Shown: in pieces, positions 28,430 to 37,763 of the stretch
Numbering within the stretch: position 1 is the stretch's first letter
Layout of the letters: each line of letters begins with the position of its first letter
Source of the DNA: Agrobacterium vaccinii
GTDB lineage: Bacteria; Pseudomonadota; Alphaproteobacteria; Rhizobiales; Rhizobiaceae
Reading direction: 5' to 3'
Assembly (NCBI RefSeq): GCF_021310995.1
Contig: NZ_CP054150.1
Location: forward strand, 372,001-436,000
DNA: 64,000 nt
Program-made: the position numbers and the translations under genes
The notes under the pieces: model-generated
Seen by the model: only the letters and a program-made list of their open reading frames with translations
Told to the model about the DNA's origin: nothing
Databases searched by the model: none

Positions 28430-29329
28430 ATGGCAGTGGTAATCGACGGCAAGGCGAAGGCGGCATCTGTTACGGCAACCGTTCGCGAGGCGGCGGAACG
28501 TCTGGAGCAACAGACGGGCGTCAAACCCGGACTTGCAGTTGTGATCGTCGGCAACGACCCGGCCAGCCATGCCTATGTGAACTCCAAGAGCAAGACGGCC
28601 AAGGAATGCGGCTTCAATTCCGTCCAGCACACGCTGGCGGAAGACACCACGCAGGCCGAGCTTGAAGCGCTGGTCGCCGCCTTGAATGCGGATGCGTCCA
28701 TCCACGGTATTCTGGTGCAATTGCCGCTGCCGAAACATCTTGATGCCGATCCCGTCATCCAGTCCATTCTGCCTGAAAAGGACGTGGACGGGCTGAGCTT
28801 CGTCAATGCCGGGAAACTGGCGACCGGCGATATGGCAACAGGACTGATTTCCTGTACGCCTGCCGGTTCGATGCTTCTGGTTCGCAGCATTCATGGTGAT
28901 GACCTTTCCGGCCTCAACGCCGTGGTCATCGGTCGTTCCAACCTGTTCGGCAAGCCGATGGGGCAATTGCTGCTCAACGCAAATGCGACCGTGACGATGG
29001 CCCATTCGCGCACCAAGAATCTGGCCGACGTTTGCCGCAATGCCGATATTCTGGTCGCCGCCGTTGGCCGTCCGCAGATGGTCAAGGCCGACTGGATCAA
29101 GCCAGGTGCGACGGTCATCGATGTCGGCATCAACCGTATTCCCGCACCTGAGAAGGGCGAGGGCAAATCGCGTCTGGTGGGAGATGTCGCCTATGATGAG
29201 GCGAGCACCGTCGCCGCAGCCATCACACCCGTTCCGGGCGGCGTTGGGCCGATGACGATTGCGATGCTGATGGCCAATACGGTCATTGCCGCACACCGCG
29301 CGCTTGGAAAACCCGCACCGACATTCTGA
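28430..29329 (+). CDS. folD: Bifunctional methylenetetrahydrofolate dehydrogenase/cyclohydrolase FolD
   Basis: FolD interconverts 5,10-methylene-, methenyl- and 10-formyl-tetrahydrofolate with NADP in one-carbon metabolism. The 299-aa product has the active-site region [20 protein letters not shown] (Lys in the YVxxKxK motif), [15 protein letters not shown], and the Rossmann signature [17 protein letters not shown]. It ends with the family motif [18 protein letters not shown]. The ribosome site TAAGGAGGC is strong. Confidence 0.97.
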   Translation: MAVVIDGKAKAASVTATVREAAERLEQQTGVKPGLAVVIVGNDPASHAYVNSKSKTAKECGFNSVQHTLAEDTTQAELEALVAALNADASIHGILVQLPLPKHLDADPVIQSILPEKDVDGLSFVNAGKLATGDMATGLISCTPAGSMLLVRSIHGDDLSGLNAVVIGRSNLFGKPMGQLLLNANATVTMAHSRTKNLADVCRNADILVAAVGRPQMVKADWIKPGATVIDVGINRIPAPEKGEGKSRLVGDVAYDEASTVAAAITPVPGGVGPMTIAMLMANTVIAAHRALGKPAPTF

Positions 29330-29348
29330 TAAGACGGCAGAATAAGGC

Positions 29349-30371
29349 TCAGCCTTGTGCCGGGCCAGTCGATCCGCGCACCACGAGTTCAGCCTTCCAC
29401 AACTCTTGAAGGCTGTCCTTTTTGCCGCTCTTGATCTGGCCGATCAGCCGCTCGGCAATCCGCGCGCCTGCCGCCCGCAAGGATGACCGGGTGGTGGTGA
29501 GCGGCACGGAAAAATTGACGGGTTTCAGCAGCGGCAACACGTCGTCATGGGCGATGACCGATATATCCTTGCCGGGTTTCAAGCCCCGTTGATTGAGTGC
29601 CCTGACAGCGCCCAGTGCCAGAGCCGTAGAGGCGCAGATGACCGCGGTGGGCCGATCTGTGCGCGACAGCAGCGCCTCCATCTTCACGTAACCGGCTTCG
29701 TCGCTCATGAAGCTGTGGCTGACATTGTCAGGGTTTAGAACGCCGCCATGTTCGCCAAGCGCCGCCGCCACGCCGCGCTGGCGTCGGAAGGTGAAGTCGT
29801 AACCTTCGGGGCCATTCAGCAGCGCAATGTTGCGGTGGCCGAGTTGTAAGAGAAGCGAGGTCGCATCGCGAAACGCCGTCTCGTTGTCGACGTCGAGATA
29901 GGGGTAGTCCGTTTCCACGCCCCACGAACGGCCATGCACCATGAAGGGGATCGACAGGTTCTGCATCATGGCGATGCGCGGATCGTTCTTCTTCATATAA
30001 GCGAGGTAGATGCCATCGACGCTGCCGCTTGCGGCGAGCTCCCGCAAGGCCTCTTCCTCATCCGCCGGATCGGTCGGCATGATGACGAGGTGGAAGCCGT
30101 TGCGGGCGGATGCCTCGCCAAGCCCGCTCAAAAACTCGCCGAAATGCACGTCGGACTGATGCTCCGGCCCGGTCGGCATGACCAGGCCGATGGACCCCAT
30201 CTTGCCGGTTGCCAAGCGCTGGGCGGCGGCGTTGGGTCTGTAACCGGTTTTCTGTGCGGCCTCGATGATCCTGCGACGTGTCTCGGCGTTGACCTCGGGA
30301 TAACCATTGAGCGCGCGGCTAATGGTGGTCTGGGAAATGCCGAGCAGCTGCGACAATTGCTTTAGGTTCAT
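29349..30371 (-). CDS. aglR: LacI-family regulator AglR of alpha-glucoside genes
   Basis: AglR represses alpha-glucoside uptake genes in Sinorhizobium. The 340-aa product has the LacI helix-turn-helix at the start (LKQLSQLLGISQTTISRALN, then GYPEVNAETRRRI) and a periplasmic-binding-like sugar sensor domain (about 60-335). It is divergent from aglE. Two CAAAGCGCTTTG-like palindromes in the shared 284-base gap suggest that it controls both itself and aglEFGAK. Confidence 0.88.
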   Translation of the reverse strand: MNLKQLSQLLGISQTTISRALNGYPEVNAETRRRIIEAAQKTGYRPNAAAQRLATGKMGSIGLVMPTGPEHQSDVHFGEFLSGLGEASARNGFHLVIMPTDPADEEEALRELAASGSVDGIYLAYMKKNDPRIAMMQNLSIPFMVHGRSWGVETDYPYLDVDNETAFRDATSLLLQLGHRNIALLNGPEGYDFTFRRQRGVAAALGEHGGVLNPDNVSHSFMSDEAGYVKMEALLSRTDRPTAVICASTALALGAVRALNQRGLKPGKDISVIAHDDVLPLLKPVNFSVPLTTTRSSLRAAGARIAERLIGQIKSGKKDSLQELWKAELVVRGSTGPAQG

Positions 30372-30431
30372 ATAGCGCAGCCCTCCTTTTCAATCTCCAC
30401 CCTTGGAACCTTTATTCGCCAAAGGAGTTCC

Positions 30432-30443
30432 CAAACCGCTTTG
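30432..30443. promoter_or_regulatory. AglR operator candidate 1
   Basis: CAAACCGCTTTG differs by one base from the perfect palindrome at 30595. It lies 61 bases upstream of the aglR start. Central CG symmetry and length are typical of LacI-family operators. Autoregulation of aglR is inferred. Confidence 0.6.
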
Positions 30444-30594
30444 GAGATTAGCAATTCTTATGGATGGTCACAATTGGAAAGTGATATTTTCTACCGCACA
30501 ATCATTTTATTGCGCTGCGGTAGACGGACATAAGCCGTCATAGTTGCGCAGAGGTCTTGACTCCTGTTCCATCTCAATGAGATGAATAGGCAGC

Positions 30595-30606
30595 CAAAGC
30601 GCTTTG
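30595..30606. promoter_or_regulatory. AglR operator candidate 2
   Basis: CAAAGCGCTTTG is a perfect 12-bp palindrome with a central CG, 50 bases upstream of the aglE ATG. It is the better of two matching sites in the aglR-aglE gap and is well placed to block or loop the aglE promoter. Confidence 0.7.
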
Positions 30607-30655
30607 AAGATTTTTTGCGGGTGATAGCCTGACAATGTGATGGGAGGAAAATCAC

Positions 30656-32017
30656 ATGAAAAAGACTTTCTGGACGACCGTGGCCATCGCCACATTTCTG
30701 TCGGGAGCGGCCTTTGCGGCGGAGCTCAAATTCAAGCCCGGCGAAGACGCCAAGTTCAACTGGAAAAGCTACGAAGACTACAAGGCTGCCAATGCCAGCC
30801 TGAAGGGCGAAACGCTGACGATCTTCGGACCATGGCGTGGTGAAGACGAGGCGCTGTTCCAGTCGGTTCTGGCTTATTTCGGCGAAGCGACCGGCGTCAA
30901 CGTGCGCTACTCCTCCTCTGAGAACTACGAACAGCAGATCGTCATCGACACGCAGGCTGGCTCCCCTCCCAATGTCGCGATCTTGCCGCAGCCCGGCCTT
31001 CTGGCCGACCTCGCTGCCAAGGGTCTGCTGACGCCGCTGGGCGATGAGACGGCGAATTGGGTCAAGGAAAATTACGGCGCGGGCCAGTCCTGGGTCGATC
31101 TGGGCATGTACCCCGGCAAGGATGGGCAGAAGGCCTATTTCGCATTTCCGTTCAAAGCCGACGTGAAGTCGCTGGTCTGGTACGTGCCTGAAAACTTCGA
31201 AGAAGCAGGCTACAAGGTTCCAGAAAGCGTGGAAGACCTCGTCAAGCTTTCCGATCAGATCGTCGCCGATGGTGGCACGCCGTGGTGCATCGGTCTTGGT
31301 TCCGGTGGTGCCACGGGCTGGCCGGGCACCGACTGGGTCGAAGACTTCATGCTGCGCACCCAGCCGCTTGATGTCTACCTGAAGTGGACGACGAACGAAG
31401 TGAAGTTCAACGACCCACGCGTGGTCGCAGCCATCGAGGAATTTGGCAAATTCGCCAAGAACGACAAATATGTCTCGGGTGGCGTTGCGGCCGTTGCCTC
31501 CACCGACTTCCGCGATAGCCCCAAGGGTCTCTTCGACATTCCGCCGAAGTGCTACCTGCATCGCCAGGCATCGTTCATTCCATCCTTCTTCCCTGAGGGC
31601 ACGAAGGTCGGAACGGACGTTGATTTCTTCTACATGCCGACATTTGCCTCCAAGCCAGAGCTTGGAAAGCCGGTTCTGGGTGCGGGAACGCTGTTCACCA
31701 TCACCAAGGATTCCAAGGCTGCACGCGCCTTCGTCGAATTCCTGAAGACGCCGATTGCCCATGAAGTCTGGATGGCACAGTCCGGCTTCCTGACGCCCTA
31801 CAAGAACGTCAACCTCGATACCTATGCCAGCGAGCAGACCAAACGTCAGGGACAAATTCTGACCGGGGCGACCAGCTTCGGCTTCGATGGTTCGGACCTG
31901 ATGCCCGGCAAGATCGGTGCTGGCGCCTTCTGGACCGGCATGGTCGATTTCGTCGGCGGCAAGTCTGCGCAGCAGGTGGGCGACGACATTCAAAAGGCCT
32001 GGGACGGCCTGAAATAA
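30656..32017 (+). CDS. aglE: Alpha-glucoside ABC transporter substrate-binding protein AglE
   Basis: AglE binds sucrose, maltose, trehalose and related alpha-glucosides in the periplasm. The 453-aa product has a signal peptide (about 1-21, ending AAFAAE) and a family 1 solute-binding fold (TIFGPWRGEDEALFQSVLAY, then GWPGTDWVEDFMLRTQPLDV). GGGAGGAAAA precedes ATG 30656. It leads the operon aglE-aglF-aglG-aglA-aglK and is followed by a hairpin. Confidence 0.93.
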   Translation: MKKTFWTTVAIATFLSGAAFAAELKFKPGEDAKFNWKSYEDYKAANASLKGETLTIFGPWRGEDEALFQSVLAYFGEATGVNVRYSSSENYEQQIVIDTQAGSPPNVAILPQPGLLADLAAKGLLTPLGDETANWVKENYGAGQSWVDLGMYPGKDGQKAYFAFPFKADVKSLVWYVPENFEEAGYKVPESVEDLVKLSDQIVADGGTPWCIGLGSGGATGWPGTDWVEDFMLRTQPLDVYLKWTTNEVKFNDPRVVAAIEEFGKFAKNDKYVSGGVAAVASTDFRDSPKGLFDIPPKCYLHRQASFIPSFFPEGTKVGTDVDFFYMPTFASKPELGKPVLGAGTLFTITKDSKAARAFVEFLKTPIAHEVWMAQSGFLTPYKNVNLDTYASEQTKRQGQILTGATSFGFDGSDLMPGKIGAGAFWTGMVDFVGGKSAQQVGDDIQKAWDGLK

Positions 32018-32028
32018 GCAAATACTCC

Positions 32029-32056
32029 GCCCGGCAGTGGGAAGCCATTGCCGGGC
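32029..32056 (+). promoter_or_regulatory. Intercistronic hairpin between aglE and aglF
   Basis: GCCCGGCA (32029-32036) pairs with TGCCGGGC (32049-32056) around a 12-base loop. A short T-containing stretch (CGTTCTTT) follows. Such hairpins after binding-protein genes commonly protect the upstream mRNA or partly terminate transcription, giving excess binding protein over permease. Confidence 0.7.
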
Positions 32057-32127
32057 CGTTCTTTGCAGGAGCCTGCATGGCAGCCATTGCGCGTCTTCAG
32101 GCACAGACGGAATAACGGGGAGGGAAC

Positions 32128-33141
32128 ATGATTACCCAGATCGTTTCGGCGCTCGGCGTGATGATCGTCGGCGTCTTCGCCTGCGCCGCCTATTACTGGC
32201 TTTCGGACAAGGCGCTGCAATTCATCTTCCCGCTGAAGGATGGCGACGTCATTCACGCCTCCCGCAACCTGAACCGGCGCGCGGCCGTTCGGCCTTGGCT
32301 CTTCGTCGGTCCGGCGCTGCTGCTGCTCACCGTCTATCTCGTCTATCCCGTCATCGCGACCTTCATCCTGTCGTTCCATGACAGAACCGGTGATAATTTC
32401 GTTGGTCTCGCAAACTACCGCTGGGCGTTTTTCGACGCGGGTTTCCGCCAGTCGATTTTCAACAACATCCTCTGGCTTGCCGTCGTGCCCGCCGCCTGCA
32501 CCTTTTTTGGCCTGGTCATCGCCGTCATGACCGACCGCATCTGGTGGGGCAACATTGCCAAGTCCATCGTCTTCATGCCCATGGCCATTTCCTTCGTCGG
32601 CGCCTCGGTCATCTGGAAGTTCATCTATGAATATCGGGGTGAGGGGCAGGTGCAGATCGGCCTTCTGAACGCCATCGTTGAGTTCTTTGGCGGTAACCCG
32701 GAGGTGTGGATTTCCATACCCTTCTGGAACAACTTCTTTCTCATGGTCATCCTCATCTGGATCCAGACCGGCTTTGCCATGGTCATCCTGTCGGCGGCCC
32801 TGCGCGGCATTCCCGAGGAAACCGTCGAGGCGGCTGTCATCGATGGTGCCAATGGCTGGCAAATCTTCTGGAAAATCCTCGTGCCGCAGATTTGGGGCAC
32901 CATCGCCGTGGTCTGGACGACCATCACCATTCTCGTTCTCAAGGTCTTCGATATCGTTCTGACCATGACCAACGGCCAGTGGAACACCATGGTTCTCGCC
33001 AACCTCATGTTCGACTGGATGTTCCGTGGTGGCGGCGATAGCGGACGCAGCGCCGTCATTGCACTCGTCATCATGGCAGCGGTCACGCCGATCATGATCT
33101 GGAACATCCGTCAGGCCAACAGCGAAATGGAGGGCCGCTGA
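32128..33141 (+). CDS. aglF: Alpha-glucoside ABC transporter permease AglF
   Basis: AglF is one of two inner-membrane permeases of the alpha-glucoside importer. The 337-aa product has about eight hydrophobic helices, counting an N-terminal one at 5-25, and the EAA-type loop (EETVEAAVIDGANGWQIFWK, then ILVPQIWGTI) that contacts the ATPase. GGGGAGGGA precedes ATG 32128. It is followed after one base by aglG. Confidence 0.93.
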   Translation: MITQIVSALGVMIVGVFACAAYYWLSDKALQFIFPLKDGDVIHASRNLNRRAAVRPWLFVGPALLLLTVYLVYPVIATFILSFHDRTGDNFVGLANYRWAFFDAGFRQSIFNNILWLAVVPAACTFFGLVIAVMTDRIWWGNIAKSIVFMPMAISFVGASVIWKFIYEYRGEGQVQIGLLNAIVEFFGGNPEVWISIPFWNNFFLMVILIWIQTGFAMVILSAALRGIPEETVEAAVIDGANGWQIFWKILVPQIWGTIAVVWTTITILVLKVFDIVLTMTNGQWNTMVLANLMFDWMFRGGGDSGRSAVIALVIMAAVTPIMIWNIRQANSEMEGR

Positions 33142-33142
33142 T

Positions 33143-34303
33143 ATGAGCATCGCAACCCGCATTCGCCGCGTCGGCCTGCCACGCCTCATCGTCCACATCA
33201 GCGTTCTCTTTGTCGTGCTGCTCTGGCTTCTGCCGACACTCGGCATTCTCGTGAGCTCTCTGCGTGACAAGGACCAGCTCGTGGTTTCCGGCTGGTGGAC
33301 GGCATTTTCCAGCTCCAGCCAAACGCAGGCGTCACGTCTTGCCGACCCGGCAACGCAACGCCAAGAAGGCGATCGTTTCGTCATCGCTGGCAACGTCTTC
33401 GAGAATGGCGCCGGTGGCAAGATTTCCGCCTTCGGAGTGCGCGTGCATGAACCGGCTGCTTTCGAGGCTGGCACAACGGCTGATCTGGGCGATGGCGAAA
33501 GCCTCGTCATCAACGAAGACGGCACCTATCAATATAGCAAGAATGCGAGCTTCGAAGGCTCTCGTGCCAAGCGCGTCTATCTTGCCGTGGCCACGCCGCC
33601 GATCTTCACACTCGACAACTATCGCACGGTGCTCACCTCTGAGGGGATTGGCCAGTCCTTCGTTAACTCGCTAACTGTTGCCATTCCGGCCACCGTCATC
33701 CCGATTCTCATCGCGGCCTTTGCGGCCTACGCGCTGTCATGGATGAAGTTTACCGGTCGCTCGTTGATGATTGCCATGGTCGTCGGCCTCATCGTCGTGC
33801 CCTTGCAAATGTCGCTCATTCCGCTCTTGCAGCTCTATAACTGGATCGGCAACGTGTTCGGCGTGCCATCCAAGACCTATGCAGGCATATGGTTGGCGCA
33901 CACCGCTTTCGGCCTGCCGCTCGCCATCTACCTGCTGCGCAACTACATCGCCGGTTTGCCGAAAGAGATCATCGAAAGCGCGCGTGTCGATGGCGCCAGC
34001 GATTTCGAAATCTTCGTCAAGATCATCCTGCCGCTGTCGTTCCCGGCGCTAGCATCCTTTTCGATCTTCCAGTTCCTATGGACATGGAACGACCTTCTGG
34101 TCGCCATGGTGTTCCTCGGCACACAGAAGGACGAACTGGTGCTGACGGGTGCCCTGAATGCGCTGCTCGGTTCGCGCGGCGGCAACTGGGAAATCCTCAC
34201 AGCATCGGCCTTCGTCACCATCATCGTGCCGCTCTGCGTTTTCTTCGCTCTCCAACGTTACCTTGTGCGCGGCCTGCTGACAGGCTCGGTCAAGGGAGGC
34301 TGA
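33143..34303 (+). CDS. aglG: Alpha-glucoside ABC transporter permease AglG
   Basis: AglG pairs with AglF. The 386-aa product has an N-terminal membrane helix (about 14-36), then a predicted periplasmic segment of about 100 residues (about 45-150) before the remaining five helices, and the EAA loop (KEIIESARVDGASDFEIFVK). The big external segment makes it about 100 residues longer than an ordinary MalG-type permease and recalls the P2 loop of MalF. It is seven bases from aglA. Confidence 0.93.
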   Translation: MSIATRIRRVGLPRLIVHISVLFVVLLWLLPTLGILVSSLRDKDQLVVSGWWTAFSSSSQTQASRLADPATQRQEGDRFVIAGNVFENGAGGKISAFGVRVHEPAAFEAGTTADLGDGESLVINEDGTYQYSKNASFEGSRAKRVYLAVATPPIFTLDNYRTVLTSEGIGQSFVNSLTVAIPATVIPILIAAFAAYALSWMKFTGRSLMIAMVVGLIVVPLQMSLIPLLQLYNWIGNVFGVPSKTYAGIWLAHTAFGLPLAIYLLRNYIAGLPKEIIESARVDGASDFEIFVKIILPLSFPALASFSIFQFLWTWNDLLVAMVFLGTQKDELVLTGALNALLGSRGGNWEILTASAFVTIIVPLCVFFALQRYLVRGLLTGSVKGG

Positions 34304-34310
34304 TACATCC

Positions 34311-35987
34311 ATGAATGCCCATACCACACAGGATACTGCAATGACGTCTTCTGCTCTCGTGCGCGATAAGGATTGGTGGCGCGGCGCCGTGATCTACCAG
34401 ATCTACCCGCGCTCCTATCAGGATTCCAATGGCGATGGCATTGGTGACCTCAAGGGCATCACCTCGCGCCTGGAACACATCGCAAAGCTCGGCGCGGACG
34501 CGATCTGGATTTCGCCCTTCTTCACCTCGCCCATGAAGGATTTCGGCTACGACGTCTCCAACTACGTCGATGTCGACCCCATGTTCGGCACACTGGCGGA
34601 TTTCGATGGCCTGATCGCCGAAGCCCACCGCCTCGGTGTTCGGGTGATGATCGACCTCGTCCTGTCGCACACGTCAGATCAGCATCCATGGTTCGTGCAA
34701 AGCCGCTCCAGCCGCCAGAACCCCAAGGCGGACTGGTATGTGTGGAGCGATGGCAAGCCGGATGGTACGCCGCCCAACAATTGGCTGTCCATCTTCGGCG
34801 GTTCCGGCTGGCAGTGGGACCCGACGCGCATGCAATATTACATGCACAACTTCCTCACTTCGCAGCCCGACCTCAATCTGCACAATGAAGAGGTGCAGCA
34901 GGAACTGCTGAACATCACCCGCTTCTGGCTGGAGCGCGGCGTCGATGGCTTCCGTCTGGATACCATCAACTTCTATTTCCACGACAAGGAGTTGCGCAAC
35001 AACCCGGCGCTGGCACCGGAGCGCCGTAATGCGTCTACCGCACCTGCCGTGAACCCCTATAATTTTCAGGAACACATCTACGACAAGAACCGCCCTGAGA
35101 ATATCGCCTTCCTCAAGCGTTTCCGCGCCGTGCTGGATGAGTTCCCGGATATCGCAGCCGTTGGCGAAGTCGGCGACAGCCAGCGCGGTCTCGAAATCGT
35201 TGGCGAATACACCTCCGGCGATGACAAGATGCAGATGTGCTATGCCTTCGAATTTCTGGCCCCAGACGCGCTGACACCGCAACGCGTGGCCGATGTGCAG
35301 GCGGAATTTGCCCAAGCTGCACCCGAGGGATGGGCCTGCTGGGCGTTCTCCAACCATGACGTCGTGCGTCATATCAGCCGTTGGGGCGATGTGGTGGAAG
35401 ACAAGGACGCTTTCGCCAAGGTTTTGGCGGCACTGCTGATGACACAGCGCGGCTCTGTCTGCATCTATGAAGGCGAAGAGCTTGGCCTGACCGAAGCCGA
35501 TATCGCCTTTGAAGATTTGCAGGACCCCTACGGCATTCAGTTCTGGCCGGAATTCAAGGGCCGTGATGGTTGCCGCACACCGATGGTCTGGGATGCGGGC
35601 CATGCGCTGGCAGGCTTCTCGACCGCCGAAAAGGGCTGGCTTCCCATTCCGCCGGAGCATAAAAAGCGTGCCGTCAGCGCCCAACAGGGCGACGAGACAT
35701 CGGTGCTGGAGCATTATCGCCGCTTCCTGACGTTCCGCAAACTGCATCCGGCCTTTGCCAAGGGCAAGATCGAGTTCCAGCCGGTGGTCGGCACGGTGTC
35801 GAGCTATACGCGCACGCTCGGCAACGAGACGGTGCTGTGCCTCTTCAACCTCTCGGCAGAACCTTCGGTGGCGACACTGCCGGATGGTGACTGGCAGGTT
35901 CTGGACGGTCACGGCTTTACCGCAGAGCAGAGCGGCAACGAGGTTACATTACCGGCATGGGGCGCTTTCTTCGCCCGCCACGCCTGA
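34311..35987 (+). CDS. aglA: Alpha-glucosidase AglA (GH13)
   Basis: AglA hydrolyses imported alpha-glucosides to glucose in the cytoplasm. The 558-aa product is a GH13 barrel: GAVIYQIYPRSYQDSNGDGI at the start, DLVLSHTSDQHPWF, the nucleophile Asp in GVDGFRLDTINFY, the acid/base Glu in AVGEVGDSQ, and FSNHDVVRHI with the transition-state Asp. No signal peptide is present, so action is cytoplasmic. ATG 34311 is used; an in-frame ATG at 34341 also fits the family start. Confidence 0.95.
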   Translation: MNAHTTQDTAMTSSALVRDKDWWRGAVIYQIYPRSYQDSNGDGIGDLKGITSRLEHIAKLGADAIWISPFFTSPMKDFGYDVSNYVDVDPMFGTLADFDGLIAEAHRLGVRVMIDLVLSHTSDQHPWFVQSRSSRQNPKADWYVWSDGKPDGTPPNNWLSIFGGSGWQWDPTRMQYYMHNFLTSQPDLNLHNEEVQQELLNITRFWLERGVDGFRLDTINFYFHDKELRNNPALAPERRNASTAPAVNPYNFQEHIYDKNRPENIAFLKRFRAVLDEFPDIAAVGEVGDSQRGLEIVGEYTSGDDKMQMCYAFEFLAPDALTPQRVADVQAEFAQAAPEGWACWAFSNHDVVRHISRWGDVVEDKDAFAKVLAALLMTQRGSVCIYEGEELGLTEADIAFEDLQDPYGIQFWPEFKGRDGCRTPMVWDAGHALAGFSTAEKGWLPIPPEHKKRAVSAQQGDETSVLEHYRRFLTFRKLHPAFAKGKIEFQPVVGTVSSYTRTLGNETVLCLFNLSAEPSVATLPDGDWQVLDGHGFTAEQSGNEVTLPAWGAFFARHA

Positions 35988-36007
35988 AGATTGAGGGAGG
36001 ACACCGC

Positions 36008-37096
36008 ATGACTGGCGTTATTCTGAAGGATATCCGCAAATCCTACGGGCAGGTCAAAGTCCTGCACGGTATCGATCTCGACATCAAACAGGGCGAGTTC
36101 ATCGTCTTTGTCGGCCCGTCCGGCTGCGGCAAATCCACGCTGCTGCGCATGATTGCCGGGCTGGAAGAGATCACCGGCGGCGAGATGTATATCGATGGCC
36201 AGCTGGTCAACGAAATCCCGCCCTCGCGGCGCGGCATCGCCATGGTGTTCCAGTCCTATGCGCTCTATCCGCATATGACCGTCTACGACAACATGGCCTT
36301 CGGCATGAAGATCGCCAAGGAAAACAAACAGGAGATCGACCGCCGCGTGCGTGCCGCCGCCGATATCCTGCAACTGACGCAATATCTGGAGCGTCTGCCG
36401 AAAGCGCTGTCCGGCGGTCAGCGCCAGCGTGTTGCCATCGGTCGCGCCATCTGCCGCAATCCGAAGGTCTTCCTGTTCGATGAACCCCTGTCAAACCTCG
36501 ATGCTGCCCTGCGTGTTGCAACGCGCATCGAGATCGCCAAGCTGTCCGAACAGATGGCCGATACCACGATGATCTACGTCACCCACGATCAGGTCGAGGC
36601 CATGACGCTGGCCGACCGCATCGTCGTGCTGAACGGCGGTCGGGTCGAGCAGGTCGGTGCACCGCTCGATCTTTACGAAAACCCCGCCAATCTGTTCGTG
36701 GCGAAGTTCATCGGCTCTCCGGCCATGAACATCATCTCTGGCAAAGTGACGACCACGGGTGCGCAGACGGCGCTCGCGCTTGCCTATGGCAAATCGCTCA
36801 TCGTCCCGATTGCGACGGCTGCCGGCGAAGAAGGCAAGGCCGCAGCCTTTGGCGTGAGGCCCGAAGACCTGTCGATTTCGACGGGTGACGACTATCTGTT
36901 CGAGGGCAAGGTTTCCATCGTGGAGGCACTCGGCGAAGTGACGCTTTTGTACCTCGAGGCACCTGCCGGACAGGAGCCGATCATCGTCAAGATACCCGGC
37001 ATCGCGCAGGCCAAAAAAGGTCAGACTTTGCGCTTCTCCGCACCCGCTGAAAAGCTGCATCTCTTTGATGCGAACGGGCAGACATATCGCCGCTAA
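36008..37096 (+). CDS. aglK: Alpha-glucoside ABC transporter ATP-binding protein AglK
   Basis: AglK drives AglEFG. The 362-aa product is a MalK/UgpC-type ATPase: Walker A GPSGCGKST (about 36-44), signature LSGGQRQRV, Walker B VFLFDEPLSNLD, switch His in VTHDQ, then a C-terminal OB/TOBE domain (about 240-360) with FGVRPEDL. ATG 36008 follows GGGAGG; a longer frame from 35957 overlaps aglA and is not favoured. It ends the agl operon. Confidence 0.95.
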   Translation: MTGVILKDIRKSYGQVKVLHGIDLDIKQGEFIVFVGPSGCGKSTLLRMIAGLEEITGGEMYIDGQLVNEIPPSRRGIAMVFQSYALYPHMTVYDNMAFGMKIAKENKQEIDRRVRAAADILQLTQYLERLPKALSGGQRQRVAIGRAICRNPKVFLFDEPLSNLDAALRVATRIEIAKLSEQMADTTMIYVTHDQVEAMTLADRIVVLNGGRVEQVGAPLDLYENPANLFVAKFIGSPAMNIISGKVTTTGAQTALALAYGKSLIVPIATAAGEEGKAAAFGVRPEDLSISTGDDYLFEGKVSIVEALGEVTLLYLEAPAGQEPIIVKIPGIAQAKKGQTLRFSAPAEKLHLFDANGQTYRR

Positions 37097-37106
37097 AAAC
37101 GCTTGC

Positions 37107-37141
37107 GGAACGGCTTGTTAACGATAAAGATGAGCCGTTCC
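37107..37141 (+). terminator. Inverted repeat downstream of aglK
   Basis: GGAACGGCT (37107-37115) and AGCCGTTCC (37133-37141) form a perfect 9-bp stem with a 17-base loop, 10 bases after the aglK stop. There is no T-run, so it may end the operon inefficiently, protect the mRNA 3' end or be a protein site. Confidence 0.5.
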
Positions 37142-37331
37142 AAATTGCTATTATCCATAACATTTGTACAAAATTGAATTTTATCAACAGGTTAAGCCGC
37201 GTGACGTTGCGTAGGCGGTGATGAAGTTGAATTATCCACAGCAAGATTTCGTATGTGTTTCATATCGAAACGGCAACAGGAATTCTTAAGGAGTTCTGGC
37301 TAGTCTTTATCCGTGAAAAATAACAAAAAGG

Positions 37332-37754
37332 ATGATGGCAGTGAACGCCCGGGCGGACATCGGTAAACCCACCTATCTCAGCAAGGAAGAATCTTTCATG
37401 TACGACCGGGAAGGTCGTTTCAAAATGGAAGATACGATGAATGCCGCGCGGATCGAATATACCGAAAAGGCCGTGATGAACATGGCGTCGCGCCGCTGTG
37501 ACGTCATCAAGATTTCGTATTCGGAAGCGATCCTTGCGCTGATGACGCAGTACAATCTGCCGAAGCAATTCTATCTGGATATTCCAGACGCCCGCATCAC
37601 CAAGATTGGTTGCGTGTTGTTGAAGGTCAATCCCAACAACACGATCCACGTTCGCTTCCTGCACCTTTTGAGCAAGAAGGACATGGACCGCATTTTCGTG
37701 TTCAGCACACACCCGGCGCACCGCGACCGCAAGCTCGATATCCGGGCCTGGTAG
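37332..37754 (+). CDS. Hypothetical protein, 140 aa
   Basis: I do not recognise this family with confidence. The product is a mixed alpha/beta cytoplasmic protein with the segments NMASRRCDVIKISYSEAILA, FYLDIPDARITKIGCVLLKV and THPAHRDRKLDIRAW. No signal peptide or membrane helix is seen. The strand pattern around IKISYSEAIL and VLLKVNPNNTIHVRFL loosely recalls small PilZ-like barrels, but the RxxxR/DxSxxG signature is absent. Two tandem ATGs (37332, 37335) follow AAAAAGG. It is alone between aglK and a convergent minus-strand gene. Confidence 0.75.
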   Translation: MMAVNARADIGKPTYLSKEESFMYDREGRFKMEDTMNAARIEYTEKAVMNMASRRCDVIKISYSEAILALMTQYNLPKQFYLDIPDARITKIGCVLLKVNPNNTIHVRFLHLLSKKDMDRIFVFSTHPAHRDRKLDIRAW

Positions 37755-37763
37755 TCCTTAAGC

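Noticed and set aside
30491..33525. Long minus-strand open frames opposite aglE and aglF
   Set aside because: aglE and aglF have signal peptide, motifs and ribosome sites; the opposite frames have none.
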